DNA of 64,000 bases from Verrucomicrobium sp. BvORR034 (GCF_000739635.1 NZ_BATQ01000007.1:36428-100427); one strand, 5' to 3'. Positions 9,064 through 19,731 are shown, numbered from the stretch's first letter. The notes: generated by a model from the sequence alone, not told the origin. Translations and numbers: made by a program.

Positions 9064-9582
9064 TCAGGGCTTCCAGTCCACGCGGGTGAAGGTCGTCTTC
9101 TCACCGTTTTTCAGGGTCTCGATATCCAGCGGGGTGGAGCTCTTCACCTCCAGGGTGCGCCCCTGCACTTCCAGAGTCAGGCCCTGTTTCAGATCGGCGG
9201 CCTCCAGCCAGTAGCGGAGCTGCACGTCCTGGGTGGTCTTGGCGGGCACTTGGGGGATGGCGTCGAAGGCGAGGAAGAAGCTGGGGATCTCCCGTCCGCC
9301 CGAGGTGAGCAGGCGCACTTCCGGGGCGTGCATGGCCAGCTTGTCTGCGGAGTCGTTTTTCACCCGTACTTCCAGGTCCAGCCGGACGTTGCCGTAGTCG
9401 CGCTCCGCCACGGCGCGGTGGAATTTCAGCGGGGCATCGCTGGCGGCGGCTGGGGTTCCTGAGTTTCCGCCGGGGCCGTCCTCTTCACCGGAGTCACCGG
9501 GGCCGGAGAGGAACACATAGGAGAGACCGGCCACGATGATGGCGAGCAGCACCCACAGTTCGAGGCGTTTGAGCAGATTCAT
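9064..9582 (-). CDS. Small membrane-anchored hypothetical protein
   Basis: A 172-residue protein with a short basic N-terminus, one membrane segment (VLLAIIVAGLSYVFLSG, residues 12-28) and a polar, Gly/Asp-rich linker leading to an extracytoplasmic domain of about 120 residues. The domain has alternating hydrophobic strands (NVRLDLEVRVKND, DVQLRYWLEAADL, TLEVQGRTLEV) that suggest an Ig-like or FxLYD-type beta-sandwich. I do not recognise a named family. It is first in the minus-strand run leading to coaX and diverges from trigger factor. Confidence 0.75.
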   Translation of the reverse strand: MNLLKRLELWVLLAIIVAGLSYVFLSGPGDSGEEDGPGGNSGTPAAASDAPLKFHRAVAERDYGNVRLDLEVRVKNDSADKLAMHAPEVRLLTSGGREIPSFFLAFDAIPQVPAKTTQDVQLRYWLEAADLKQGLTLEVQGRTLEVKSSTPLDIETLKNGEKTTFTRVDWKP

Positions 9583-9684
9583 GGCCGCACCTTGGGGTGG
9601 ATGCGGGGTAAAATCCAGTGTTCTTCTCCGGTCGGCTCATTGGCAGCCGGGCAGGGTGCGGACCCCCTGGCGGCTGATTCCTGT

Positions 9685-9712
9685 TTGCCAAGCTTGATTT
9701 TCTGAATACCAT
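9685..9712 (+). promoter_or_regulatory. Possible sigma-70-type promoter for trigger factor
   Basis: TTGCCA (9685-9690) is separated by 16 bp from TACCAT (9707-9712), roughly 60 bp before the ATG of the trigger factor gene. The -35 matches the consensus at five of six positions and the -10 at four of six. No experimental support is available. Confidence 0.35.
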
Positions 9713-9771
9713 CACCGCCCCCTCCGCCGCGTGCGCGGTTGCGGCCTGTGTTTCCCCCTTCGCTTCCCGTC

Positions 9772-11118
9772 ATGAACATCACGTTTGAGTCCCAGCCCAA
9801 CTGCCGTGCCGTCTACCGTATCGAGATCCCCGCTGCCGATGTGCAGCGTGAGCGCGAGGACGTGACGGCCAACTACGCCCGCTCTGCCCGTCTCCCTGGC
9901 TTCCGCCCCGGCAAGGCCCCCAAGGCCGTCGTCGCCAAAAAGTATGAAGGCCAGATCCGTGAAGAGCTGGAGACCGCCCTGGTTCGCAAGGGCTACAACG
10001 AGGCCTCCAAGCGCGGTGACGCCGACATCCTGAGCGTGCTGAACGTGCGTGACCAGGCCCTCCATGGCGACGACCACTACACCTTCACCATCGAGGTGAG
10101 CACGGTGCCCCAGTTCGAACTGCCAGAGTACAAGGGCATCCCGGTCAAGCTGCCGAAAGTGGACGTGACCGATGCGGATGTGGACCACGACCTCCTTCAC
10201 CTGCGCGAGCGCTACCAGACCTTCACCGACGTGGAGCGCGAGTCCAAGCTGGGCGACTACGCCGTGCTGCAAGTGACCGGTTCCGTGGACGGTAAGCCCG
10301 TGGAAGAGGCCCATCCCGACGCCCCGGCTTACCTTAAGAAGATCGACGGCAACTGGTTCCAGCTCAGCGAGAAGGAAAACTTCCTGCCCGGATTCTACGC
10401 CGGTCTGGTGGGCGCCAAGAAGGGCGACACCCGCGACATCGCCGTGACGCTGCCCGAGGACTTCCCGTATGAAGCGCTGCGCAACCAGGTCGTCACCTTC
10501 CACACCACGGTGGATGCCGTGAAGGAAGGCGTGCTGCCTGAGCTGGACGAAGAGTTCGCCAAGAAGCTGAACCCGGAATGGGACCTGGAGCGCGTGCGCA
10601 CCGAGGTGAAAAACAGCATCGAGGCCCGTCGCCAGCAGAACCGCGAGAATGATCGCACGAACCAGGTGATCGCCCACCTTGCCGATAAGCTTGAGTTCGA
10701 ACTTCCCCAGGAAGTGGTGAACCGCGAGGCCCAGCGCCGCACGAATGACATCGCCCGCAACGCGCTGAACCAGGGCATGGACCAGAGCCAGATCATGGAC
10801 GCCCAGGAGCAGATCGTGAGCGCCGCGACCCAGCAGGCCCGCCAGAACGTGAAGGTGAGTTTCATCCTTGGCGAAGTGGCCAAGAAGGAAAACCTCCGCG
10901 TGAGCGAAGACCAGCTCCGCATGGCGCTGGCCCAGATCGCGATGCGCCAGAAGGTGACCCCGAAGAAGCTCCTCCAGGACGCCAAAAAGAACAACCTCAT
11001 CGAGCGCCTTCGCGAAGACCTCTTGATTGAGAACGCCATCGGCTTCCTCAAGGAGCACGCCGTGGTGGAAGAAGTGGAAGCGACCCAGGAAGACTGCGGT
11101 CACGACCACAGCCACTGA
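9772..11118 (+). CDS. tig: Trigger factor, ribosome-associated chaperone/prolyl isomerase
   Basis: A 448-residue trigger factor of normal length. The N-terminal ribosome-binding domain carries the signature LPGFRPGKAPKAVV (GFRxGxxP motif) at about residues 41-54. A central FKBP-like domain follows (YAVLQVTGSVDGKPVEE through PEDFPYEALRNQVVTF), then a long helical C-terminal domain rich in Glu, Lys and Gln. The C-terminus ends in a His/Asp-rich tail (CGHDHSH) that could bind metal. It binds nascent chains at the ribosome exit and catalyses prolyl isomerisation. ATG at 9772 is chosen because the ribosome-binding domain begins there; a frame open to 9739 adds eleven residues that do not belong to the family. 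Confidence 0.96.
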   Translation: MNITFESQPNCRAVYRIEIPAADVQREREDVTANYARSARLPGFRPGKAPKAVVAKKYEGQIREELETALVRKGYNEASKRGDADILSVLNVRDQALHGDDHYTFTIEVSTVPQFELPEYKGIPVKLPKVDVTDADVDHDLLHLRERYQTFTDVERESKLGDYAVLQVTGSVDGKPVEEAHPDAPAYLKKIDGNWFQLSEKENFLPGFYAGLVGAKKGDTRDIAVTLPEDFPYEALRNQVVTFHTTVDAVKEGVLPELDEEFAKKLNPEWDLERVRTEVKNSIEARRQQNRENDRTNQVIAHLADKLEFELPQEVVNREAQRRTNDIARNALNQGMDQSQIMDAQEQIVSAATQQARQNVKVSFILGEVAKKENLRVSEDQLRMALAQIAMRQKVTPKKLLQDAKKNNLIERLREDLLIENAIGFLKEHAVVEEVEATQEDCGHDHSH

Positions 11119-11646
11119 GGCGCGGGTGTGGAAAGTTAGTCAGGTGATTTTTGGCAAGGCCACTCCGGAGACGGGGTGGCCTTTCTGCTTCGCAGAGACA
11201 CCAGACTGACCCGCTGCGCGGGAGACGCCAGACTAGACGACGAAAGACAGAAGACTTGAGCTGGCGCATGGGAGTACGCCCCCAACGGAGTGGGGCGGGT
11301 TGGTCAGTAAAGCAGTGCAGAGCTTTCAGCCATCGCCACGGGCGTAGTCCGGTTGTCCCAACCGGCTCAGGCATCGGAGGGGTGCGGGGTGTTGGGGTGC
11401 TTGGGCGTGATGAGGTCTGCGGCGTCAGGGGTGGCGCGTCCGACCGGGACAGGAACGCCCCTCCCTCCCTTGCTGACCGGCTTCACTGGGCATGGGCTCT
11501 CATGCGTCAGCTCAAGTCTTCTGTCTTTCGTCTTCCCGTCTTCTGTCTCCCGCGAAGCGGGTCTTAGCGAAACGAAATTATTTCGAGAGTCTGTGTGTCA
11601 AACCGTTGGCCTGGAGACAACGCATTAAAAGGGGTGTTGCCAGTTA
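11119..11646. repeat. Intergenic spacer: terminator plus palindromic repeat modules
   Basis: No supported gene. The spacer contains a terminator-like hairpin (11156-11183), a forward copy of the 3'-end module (hairpin CCCGC-TGC-GCGGG plus AGAC-rich tract and TTGAGCTGGCGCATG, 11210-11270), a CCGGTT-GTCCC-AACCGG hairpin (11349-11365), a degenerate GGGACA-type module near 11445-11465, and an inverted copy of the 3'-end module (11501-11561). The two 3'-end modules face each other across about 230 bp. Confidence 0.75.
11156..11188 (+). terminator. Rho-independent-like terminator after trigger factor
   Basis: AAGGCCAC (11156-11163) pairs perfectly with GTGGCCTT (11176-11183) and is followed by TTCTGCTT. 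The stem lies 38 bp after the stop codon. The T-tract is short, so termination may be partial. Confidence 0.55.
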
Positions 11647-14600
11647 ATGAGTGAAGGACCCGGGGGCGACGCCTTGTTTTTTTCCTCACGCTTGCGCACT
11701 CACATGAACGCCCTTTCTGCTCAGAAGACGTCGTCGCCGCCTCCGCCTCTCTCCGCCCGCCCCTGGCGATTGCGGTCGGCCGTCCTGTCCGGCATGGCTT
11801 TGCTCGGCCTGCTCGGGCGGGCGGAAGCCACCACCTACACGCTGCCCAGTGGCTCCACCGCAGGCTGGGACACGGCGATGTGGACGCCAGCGGGGTTCCC
11901 TAACGCGGCGGGCGACATCGCCCAGTACAACACCGCGACGACCGCGGCTTCCACGCCGCTCAACCTCACCGGCGGTGGAGCCATCACCCTGGGCCAGCTC
12001 TTGAACCTGAACACGGGAAACTGGTCCATCACGGCCGGAACCGCGTCGGGTATGGTCTTCGACAATACGAACGGGGTGGGGGCCAATGCCGTGATCAGCA
12101 CCGCCAGCTCCGGCTCGCTGAGCATCGCGCCCAGCATCACCATCGCCAACACGAACCTGGTCATCAGCACGGGGTCCAACCAGACCGGGACCATTACCAT
12201 CACCGGAGCGATCGGCGGCACGGGCAATCTCACCCTGACCGGGGCGCGGGCCGCCACGGTAATCTCCCTGGGCGACGTGAACAACACCGGCACGGTGAGT
12301 GCAGCCGTCTCCACAACAGGATTCACCGGCACGATCTTCAGCATCGGCAGCCTGGGGGCGAATGTCTCCTCCCTGACAGTTGGAGACTCGGCCAATCCCA
12401 CCTTCGGCGGCCGGTTGAACATCACGGGGACCAGTGCCTTCACGGGGCCCATCGTCATTCAGGGCGCGGCCACGCTGGCCACCAGCACGGCGGGGCTCAA
12501 TGGAGCGAGCAGCACGAGCGGCATCACCTTTGGCACCGGCGGCGGCACGCTGCTTTCTGCGGGCGGCATCGCCACGGCCAAGGCGATCCTGATCAATGCC
12601 GCAGCAAACTTCACCACGAGTTCAGGAAACGACATCACCCTCAGCGGTGTCATTTCCGGCACGGCCGGATTCACGAAGCGGGGCAACGGCAACCTCATCC
12701 TCAGCGGCAGTACCAGCAACACTTATGTGGGCGATACCGTCGTGACCGGCGGCGCGGTGATGACTGGCATCCTGTCCCTCCAGAAGACGGGCGGGGCCAT
12801 CGCCGTGCCGGGAGATCTCGTCATGGACGGCACCTCGCTCAACGCCGCGGGGGTCGGCACCGCGGCCAACACGGTGCGCAACCAGTTCGGCCAGCAGTTC
12901 GGGGCGAACTCGGTCATCCGCTTTCAGAACAACACCTCCGCCATCCACTCCTACTTCTCCCTGTACGGCAATGACCAGACGGTGGCGGGGATTTCGGAAA
13001 CAACTTCACTCGGCGGCATCATCCAGAACTCCCACACAGAGGCCTTTGCGATCGACTCGGTGCTGACCATCAACAACAGCGCGGACTTCACCTATGCCGG
13101 GTACCTGCGGAATGTCAGCGGCATCGGCACCGGGACCTTGGGCATCACCAAGACCGGTTCCGGGAAACAGACATTGTCCGGCGTCCAGATCATCTACACC
13201 GGGGCCACGACGATCAACCAGGGCATTCTGGAGCTGGTCGGCACCACCGGATTCAACAGTGCGGTCACCTTCGGCGCGGGCAGCACCGGCACGCTGCAAC
13301 TGGGCAGCGCCGCGCACACCATCAACGGCCTGGCCAGTGCGGACACGGTGAACAACAACGCCTTTGTCCAGAGCGCCACCGTCAACACCACGCTCACAGT
13401 CAACCAGGCGGCGGACACGAACTTCGGCGGCATCCTGCGGGACAACGGACTCTTCACCCTGCGGCTCGTGAAGACCGGCGCGGGCAAGCTCACGCTTTCC
13501 GGGGCCAACAGCTACACCGGCGGCACGGCCATCAATGCGGGCGTCATCGAGGTGGGCAGCGCCGGGGCGCTGGGCAGCACCGGCACCATCTCCTTCGGCG
13601 GCGGCACCTTGCGCTTCACGGCGGGCAATACCACGGACTACTCCGGCCGCTTCGCCACCACGGCGGGTCAGACCTTCCGGATCGATACCAACGGGCAGAC
13701 GGTGACTTTTGCCTCGAACCTGACCAGCTCCGTCGGCCACCTCACCAAGCTGGGGGCGGGCACGCTCATCATCTCCGGCACCAGCGGGTATGGCGGGGAG
13801 ACCACCATCATGGAGGGCGTGCTCCAGATGGGCAGCACCACGGCCCTCACGAGCTCCCGGAACCTGTTCTTTGACTCGACCGCGCCCGCCAACACGACCC
13901 TGCGCCTGAACGGCTTCAACACCACGGTGGGCTCCAGCGCCAACTCTGGCCTCGCCTCCTCCACGACGAACGCCGTCATTGAAAACGGCAGCAATGCCAC
14001 GGCGGCCACCTTCACGGTGGTGAGCGGCCTCGCGAGCACCTACGCGGGCCTCATCCAGGACGGCGGCACCCAGGCGCTGAACTTCACCCGCGGCGGCACC
14101 GGCATCACCACGCTGACCCTGACCGGGGCCAACACCTACACGGGCGTGACCACGGTGAACACCGGGGTTTTGGAAATCACCCTGCTGGGCAACGGCGGAC
14201 AGAACAGCGGCATCGGCAAGTCCACCGCCGACGCTGCGAACCTGGTGCTGAACGGCGGCGGCTTCTCCTACGCGGGCACCACCGCCGCCAGCACGGACCG
14301 TCTCTTCACCCTGGGGGCCTCCGGAGGTTCGCTGCATAACAACGCCGTGTCCGCTGCCAGCGCGGTGAACTTCACGAACACCGGAGACATCGCCTTCACC
14401 GGCAGCGGGACCCGCACCCTCACCCTGCGCGGCACGAATATGGGAAACAACATCTTCGCCGCGCGCCTCACGGACAACGGCGGGGACGTCGTCTCCCTCA
14501 CCAAGACGGATGACGGCACCTGGACGCTCACGGGCGATCACCTCTACACCGGGAACACCAGCGTCAGCGGAGGCAGACTGGTGCTGACGGGCTCCATCAC

Positions 14601-17600
14601 GGGCTCGGCGGTGACCGTGGCCAACCGCGCCACGCTGGCCGGGACGGGCACCATCGGCTCCCTGACGGGGACCAAGGGCCTCACGCTGAACGGCGGGGAC
14701 CTGGGGGGCACGCTGGACCTGCTCAGCGGCACGATCAACACCTTCACCCTGCAGGGCACTGCGGCCACGAACATCCTCGTCCTGGGCAGCACCACGGCAG
14801 GGAATGCGGCCGTGCTGAAGTTCGACATCGCCGCGCCGGGAAGCTCCGACCAGATCGTGCTCAATGGCGGCAAGCTCCTGGTGAATGCAGGCGGGGCGCG
14901 CATTGATCTGAACAGCCTCGGCGGCGTGGGGCTGGGCACGTACAACCTCATCACCTACGGCGCTGGGCAGGCCACGAACACGGCATTCCTGTATTTGGGG
15001 GCCACCACCGGCGGCGGCTTCTCCTACTCCCTGGTGAACTCCGGCACCGCGCTGCAACTGGTGGTCTCCAGCAGTGCCGCCTCCTCCACCTGGAATGTGG
15101 ACGCCAGCAGCACCTGGTTCACGGCGGCGAACTGGACCGGCAGCATCATCCCCAATGGCACCGGGGCCACGGCCACGCTCGGCGGCATCATCACCGCGCC
15201 GCGGAACGTGACCATCAACTCCGCTGCCGCCACGGTGGGCACGCTGAACATCAACAGCGCGCAGAGTTATACCCTGAATGCCACCGGAGGCGGGTTCCTG
15301 GTCTTTAACAACAACGGCAACGGCGCCGCGCTGAACGTGACCACCGGCACGCACACCATCTCCGCCCCCGTGGTGCTGGCGGAGGACACCGCCCTGTCGC
15401 TCACCGCCACGCAGCTCACCATCTCCGGCCCCTTGAGCGGACCTGGGCAACTGGTGAAGACCGGCACCGGCACGCTGGTGCTGAGCGGGGCCAATACCTT
15501 CACCGGCGGCGTGTCCTTTGTGGATGGCATCCTGCGCTTCACGGTGGATACCTCCTGGGGCGGAGTGCCCGCCGTGGCGGATGCCTCCCACTTCTACTTC
15601 AACAATGCCACGGTGGAAGGCGCAGGCGCAGATCTGGATGCGCGCAAAGGCGTGACGTTGGGAGCCGGTGGGGTCACCTTCAAAGTGAATGGTTCCACGC
15701 TCTTCCTGCGCGGAGACATCACTGGACCCGGCGGCGTCATCGTCGGGCCAGCCACCGGGAGCGGCCAGTACGCTCCGGGCGGGGCCAGCACCTACTCGGG
15801 CGGCACGATCATTCAGACAGGCTCCAACGTCGTGCCGCTCGTCAGTTCCAGCGGGGCGGGGGATGCCCCCACCAGCGGACCCTTTGGCACCGGTACGATC
15901 ACCCTGGCCGGAGGCCGCATGCGTGCCACCAGCAGCGCGACCGCCATCACGCTGCATAACACCATCATCCTGGCGGCAGACACCACGTTCTACTCCTCCG
16001 GCGCAGGCGTGCCCAATGACAGGAACTTGATCTTCGAGGGCTCCACCACCATCACCGGCGGCACGCGGACGCTGACCGTGGAGACCGCCCTGCCCTCGGG
16101 GACCACCGGCATCACCTTCAACGGAGCCATCGGGGATGGCGGAAACAACTACGGCCTGATCAAGGCGGGTGTCTCCACCCTGCTGCTGAACGGGGCCAAT
16201 ACCTTCACGGGCGGGCTCACCATCCAGGAGGGCACCGTGGTGGGCGGCAGCAGTGCTTCCGCTCTGGGCGGCTCGGGCACGGGCCTGGTCACTCTGGGCC
16301 ATACCACCGGCACGGCCAGCGCCTCCCTCCTCAGTGCGGCCAACATAACCTACGCCAATGCTATCACCGTGGCGGCCGGGTCCACGGGCACGGCTACGAT
16401 CGGCAACTCTGGAAACAGCGCCGCCCTCTTCAGCGGCACGGTCACGATGAACAAGGGGCTCACCCTCACCTCCACCGGGACCGGCTCTGTCACCCTCAGC
16501 GGGCCGCTCGTCGGGGCGTTTGACCTCACCATCACCGGCAGCTCGGGGAACTTCGCCCAGCTTTCAGGAAACAACGCCAGCTTCACCGGGGACGTGCTGG
16601 TGAACTCCGGCACCCTGCGGATGAACTCGACCACCGCCCTGAGCGTGGTGAACACCGTCTCGGTGGCCTCAGGTGCCACCTTTGATCTCAATGCGCGCAA
16701 CACCACGATCGAGGGCCTGAGCAACGGCACCGGCATTGTGACCAACACCAATACCACCACCGCGGCCACCCTCACCCTGGGCGGCAGTGGCAGCTACAGC
16801 TTTGGCGGCTCCCTGCGTGCCACGACGACGGGGAACCTGAGCGTCATCAAGACCGGCACCGGCACGCAGACGCTCACCGGCCTGAGCCTCTATACGGGCA
16901 GCACCACCGTGAGCGGCGGCACTTTGCTACTGGACCTGGGTACGAATACCACCGGCGTGCTGGCTTCCACCTCGGCGCTCACCTTGTCCGGCGGCACGCT
17001 GGGCGTGCGGGGCGCGGCCACGGGGGCCTCCAGCCAGACTCTGGGGAACCTCACCCTCACCGCAGGCACGAGCAGCAGCATCGTCATCAACAACAACGGC
17101 GGCACCAGCACCACCCTCACCCTGGGCAGCACCTGGACGGTGGGCACCAATGCCCGGCTGTTCCTGGACATCTCCTCCGGCTCTGCCGTACTGACCTCGA
17201 ACCCCAGCGCCCAGCTCACCAATGGCCTGCTCGCCTTCGTGACGGTGAAGGACGCCACCGGCACCGGCTTCGGCACCATCAGCTCCGGGCAGGTCGTGCG
17301 GGCCGCCACCTCCGAGCTGCGCAACAACAGCAACAGCGGAGCCACCAACTTCATCACCCAGGTGGGTCACACGGACTATGTGGGCACGACGCTGACCATG
17401 CTGTCGGGCACGCACCTCTTGAATTCCCTCACCATCAACACGGACCCCGGCGCAGGCACGTTGGTGCTCACCGGGACGTCGCTCACGTTTAACAACAACA
17501 TCCTTCTCATCACGGGTGCGAACAACTTCGCCATCGACGGTGGCAACCTCGGCGCCAGTGCGGCGGCGATGGGCCTGCATCACCTCGGCACCGGCACGCT

Positions 17601-19731
17601 CACCATCAGCAGCACGATCAGCGGCGCCGCGGGCAGCCTGCTGAAGACGGGCACCGGCACCGTGGCCCTCACGGGGACGAATGCCTACACCGGCGGCACG
17701 ACCATCAATGAAGGCACGCTGTCTGTCTCCGGCGGCGCGGCCCTGGCGGATACCGGCGCGGTCACGCTGGCGAACAATGCCACAGCAGTGTTTCAGGTGA
17801 ACGCGTCTGAGACCATCGGCACGCTGAATGGCGGCGGGGCTCTGGGTGGGAACATCAGCATCGCTTCAGGAGCCACGCTCACCGTCACCCAGGGCTCCAC
17901 GCAGACCTTTGCAGGCATCGTGGGAGGGTTGGGCAGCTTCACCAAGGCGGGCACCGGCCTTCTTGTGCTCAGCAATGCCAACACCTATGCCGGATTGACC
18001 ACGGTCAATGACGGCATCCTGCGCATCACGAATGCTTCTGCGCTGGGCAATACGGGCAGTGTCACGCAGACCACGGTGGCAGCTGGCGGTCGGGTGGAGC
18101 TCTCTGGCGGCATCACGGTGGTGAATGAAGACATCACCATCACGGGTGTGGGCAACGGCAGCCAGGGCGGTCTGCACGGCAGCTCCGGCGTTAGTGAGTG
18201 GGCCGGGCAGGTGACGCTGGCCAGTGATCTGGCCCGTGTGGGCTCCAGCGGGGGCAGCGCCCTGGTCATCAGCGGGAAGATCACGGATGGCGTTAATACC
18301 TTTGGCCTCGCCATTCGCGCGGCGGACAGCCCGACCTTTGCCAATGTGGTGGAGCTGACCAATGCGGGCAACGACTACGGTGGCAGCACGGATGTCGTGG
18401 TGGGTGTGCTCCGCATCGCTGGCGGTGACAACCGCCTGCCCACGGGCACGGTCTTGCGAATCGGCAACGGCTCCAACGTGGATCGCGCCCGGTTTGACCT
18501 CAATGGCTTCAACCAGCAGGTGGCGGGGTTGAGCTTCCAGGGCAACACCATGCTGAAGAACGTGCACAGCGCGACGGCCGCCACGCTGACGATCAACAAC
18601 TCCTCGAACTTCAGCTACGACGGCTCCATCACCGGAGCCGTGTCGCTGGTGAAGACCGGCTCCGCCGTGCAGACGCTGCTGCTCAGCACTCCGGCCAACG
18701 GAGCGTCCAGCTACACCGGCACCACCACCATCAACGGCGGCATCCTGCGGGCCGGTTCCACCAGCGCTTTTTCCGCGAACTCCGCCGTGTCCCTGGCGGA
18801 CACCGCGGGCGCGGCGCTGGATCTGGCGGGCTTCGCCCAGACCATTGCCTCTCTGGCGGGTGGCGGGGCGACCGGTGGCAATGTCACCCTGGGCAACGCC
18901 ACACTCACGACCGGAGGAAATAACTCCAGCACCACCTATGACGGCGTGATCTCCGGCACCGGCGGCGGCCTGGACAAGCAGGGCACGGGCGCCTTCAAGC
19001 TCACCCGCGCCAATACTTACACCGGCACCACCACCGTCAGCGCGGGGGCGCTCATCGTGAACGGCAGCACGGCCAGCGGCGCCATGAACGTCTCCGGCGT
19101 GCTCGGCGGGAACGGCACCGTGGGCGGCATCACGACCATCCTCACAGGAGGTTCCTTGAACCCGGGCGACCCCGATGCAAACGGCGGCATCGGCAAGATC
19201 AACCTGAGCCAGGGCGTCACGCTCAACACCGGCTCCAACTCCACGCTGGAGATTCGCGGCGCCACCTTCACCAGCACGGACGGCTTTGGAGGCAATACCA
19301 TCGGCTCCGCCGGGTACATCACCTATGTGAAGACCAACGGCGTGGGCCAAGGCGATCATGATCAGGTCAGCGTGACCGGCACCTTTGTGCAGCAGAACGG
19401 GGCGGGCATCGATGTGGTGCCTGTGACTGGCTTCTCTGCCAGCTACGGGCAGATCTTCAACCTGCTGGACTGGACGACCTTGGTCGGTACCTCCTTCTCC
19501 AACAATCTGGGGCTCTCCATGCGCGATGGCTCGGGAGACGCCCTGCTCGATCTGGATCTGCCCAGCCTCGCCGGTACCGGCCTGGTCTGGGACACCAGCT
19601 TCTTCGTCAGTGATGGCATCCTCGTGGTGGTGCCCGAGCCCAGCCGGATGGTCTTGCTGATGGTGGGGATGGTCTTGGCCGGGATGCGGAGACAGAAGAC
19701 TGGAAGACGAAAGACAGAAGACCTGAGCTGA
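11647..19731 (+). CDS. Giant autotransporter-associated beta-strand-repeat protein with PEP-CTERM signal
   Basis: A 2694-residue exported protein. A long basic N-terminus precedes a hydrophobic signal segment (AVLSGMALLGLLGRAEA, ending near residue 62). The mature part is Gly/Thr/Asn-rich, consisting of many repeats of the type GTGTLVLSGANTFTGGV followed by a strand such as GILRF (autotransporter-associated beta-strand repeats), expected to form a long right-handed beta-helix. There is no C-terminal beta-barrel. Instead it ends with VPEPSRMVLLMVGMVLAG and a basic cluster, the PEP-CTERM sorting signal, implying exosortase-dependent processing and surface display. The last residues (RQKTGRRKTEDLS) and the stop codon are encoded by an intergenic repeat module. 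ATG at 11704 is an alternative start. An adhesin or sheath role is likely but inferred. Confidence 0.9.
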   Translation: MSEGPGGDALFFSSRLRTHMNALSAQKTSSPPPPLSARPWRLRSAVLSGMALLGLLGRAEATTYTLPSGSTAGWDTAMWTPAGFPNAAGDIAQYNTATTAASTPLNLTGGGAITLGQLLNLNTGNWSITAGTASGMVFDNTNGVGANAVISTASSGSLSIAPSITIANTNLVISTGSNQTGTITITGAIGGTGNLTLTGARAATVISLGDVNNTGTVSAAVSTTGFTGTIFSIGSLGANVSSLTVGDSANPTFGGRLNITGTSAFTGPIVIQGAATLATSTAGLNGASSTSGITFGTGGGTLLSAGGIATAKAILINAAANFTTSSGNDITLSGVISGTAGFTKRGNGNLILSGSTSNTYVGDTVVTGGAVMTGILSLQKTGGAIAVPGDLVMDGTSLNAAGVGTAANTVRNQFGQQFGANSVIRFQNNTSAIHSYFSLYGNDQTVAGISETTSLGGIIQNSHTEAFAIDSVLTINNSADFTYAGYLRNVSGIGTGTLGITKTGSGKQTLSGVQIIYTGATTINQGILELVGTTGFNSAVTFGAGSTGTLQLGSAAHTINGLASADTVNNNAFVQSATVNTTLTVNQAADTNFGGILRDNGLFTLRLVKTGAGKLTLSGANSYTGGTAINAGVIEVGSAGALGSTGTISFGGGTLRFTAGNTTDYSGRFATTAGQTFRIDTNGQTVTFASNLTSSVGHLTKLGAGTLIISGTSGYGGETTIMEGVLQMGSTTALTSSRNLFFDSTAPANTTLRLNGFNTTVGSSANSGLASSTTNAVIENGSNATAATFTVVSGLASTYAGLIQDGGTQALNFTRGGTGITTLTLTGANTYTGVTTVNTGVLEITLLGNGGQNSGIGKSTADAANLVLNGGGFSYAGTTAASTDRLFTLGASGGSLHNNAVSAASAVNFTNTGDIAFTGSGTRTLTLRGTNMGNNIFAARLTDNGGDVVSLTKTDDGTWTLTGDHLYTGNTSVSGGRLVLTGSITGSAVTVANRATLAGTGTIGSLTGTKGLTLNGGDLGGTLDLLSGTINTFTLQGTAATNILVLGSTTAGNAAVLKFDIAAPGSSDQIVLNGGKLLVNAGGARIDLNSLGGVGLGTYNLITYGAGQATNTAFLYLGATTGGGFSYSLVNSGTALQLVVSSSAASSTWNVDASSTWFTAANWTGSIIPNGTGATATLGGIITAPRNVTINSAAATVGTLNINSAQSYTLNATGGGFLVFNNNGNGAALNVTTGTHTISAPVVLAEDTALSLTATQLTISGPLSGPGQLVKTGTGTLVLSGANTFTGGVSFVDGILRFTVDTSWGGVPAVADASHFYFNNATVEGAGADLDARKGVTLGAGGVTFKVNGSTLFLRGDITGPGGVIVGPATGSGQYAPGGASTYSGGTIIQTGSNVVPLVSSSGAGDAPTSGPFGTGTITLAGGRMRATSSATAITLHNTIILAADTTFYSSGAGVPNDRNLIFEGSTTITGGTRTLTVETALPSGTTGITFNGAIGDGGNNYGLIKAGVSTLLLNGANTFTGGLTIQEGTVVGGSSASALGGSGTGLVTLGHTTGTASASLLSAANITYANAITVAAGSTGTATIGNSGNSAALFSGTVTMNKGLTLTSTGTGSVTLSGPLVGAFDLTITGSSGNFAQLSGNNASFTGDVLVNSGTLRMNSTTALSVVNTVSVASGATFDLNARNTTIEGLSNGTGIVTNTNTTTAATLTLGGSGSYSFGGSLRATTTGNLSVIKTGTGTQTLTGLSLYTGSTTVSGGTLLLDLGTNTTGVLASTSALTLSGGTLGVRGAATGASSQTLGNLTLTAGTSSSIVINNNGGTSTTLTLGSTWTVGTNARLFLDISSGSAVLTSNPSAQLTNGLLAFVTVKDATGTGFGTISSGQVVRAATSELRNNSNSGATNFITQVGHTDYVGTTLTMLSGTHLLNSLTINTDPGAGTLVLTGTSLTFNNNILLITGANNFAIDGGNLGASAAAMGLHHLGTGTLTISSTISGAAGSLLKTGTGTVALTGTNAYTGGTTINEGTLSVSGGAALADTGAVTLANNATAVFQVNASETIGTLNGGGALGGNISIASGATLTVTQGSTQTFAGIVGGLGSFTKAGTGLLVLSNANTYAGLTTVNDGILRITNASALGNTGSVTQTTVAAGGRVELSGGITVVNEDITITGVGNGSQGGLHGSSGVSEWAGQVTLASDLARVGSSGGSALVISGKITDGVNTFGLAIRAADSPTFANVVELTNAGNDYGGSTDVVVGVLRIAGGDNRLPTGTVLRIGNGSNVDRARFDLNGFNQQVAGLSFQGNTMLKNVHSATAATLTINNSSNFSYDGSITGAVSLVKTGSAVQTLLLSTPANGASSYTGTTTINGGILRAGSTSAFSANSAVSLADTAGAALDLAGFAQTIASLAGGGATGGNVTLGNATLTTGGNNSSTTYDGVISGTGGGLDKQGTGAFKLTRANTYTGTTTVSAGALIVNGSTASGAMNVSGVLGGNGTVGGITTILTGGSLNPGDPDANGGIGKINLSQGVTLNTGSNSTLEIRGATFTSTDGFGGNTIGSAGYITYVKTNGVGQGDHDQVSVTGTFVQQNGAGIDVVPVTGFSASYGQIFNLLDWTTLVGTSFSNNLGLSMRDGSGDALLDLDLPSLAGTGLVWDTSFFVSDGILVVVPEPSRMVLLMVGMVLAGMRRQKTGRRKTEDLS

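Noticed and set aside
13006..16302. A 1098-codon open frame on the minus strand inside the giant beta-strand-repeat gene
   Set aside because: It mirrors the Gly/Thr/Asn-rich repeats of the plus-strand gene, has an Arg/Gly/Ala-rich composition with no domain, and arises from the high G+C repeat codons.
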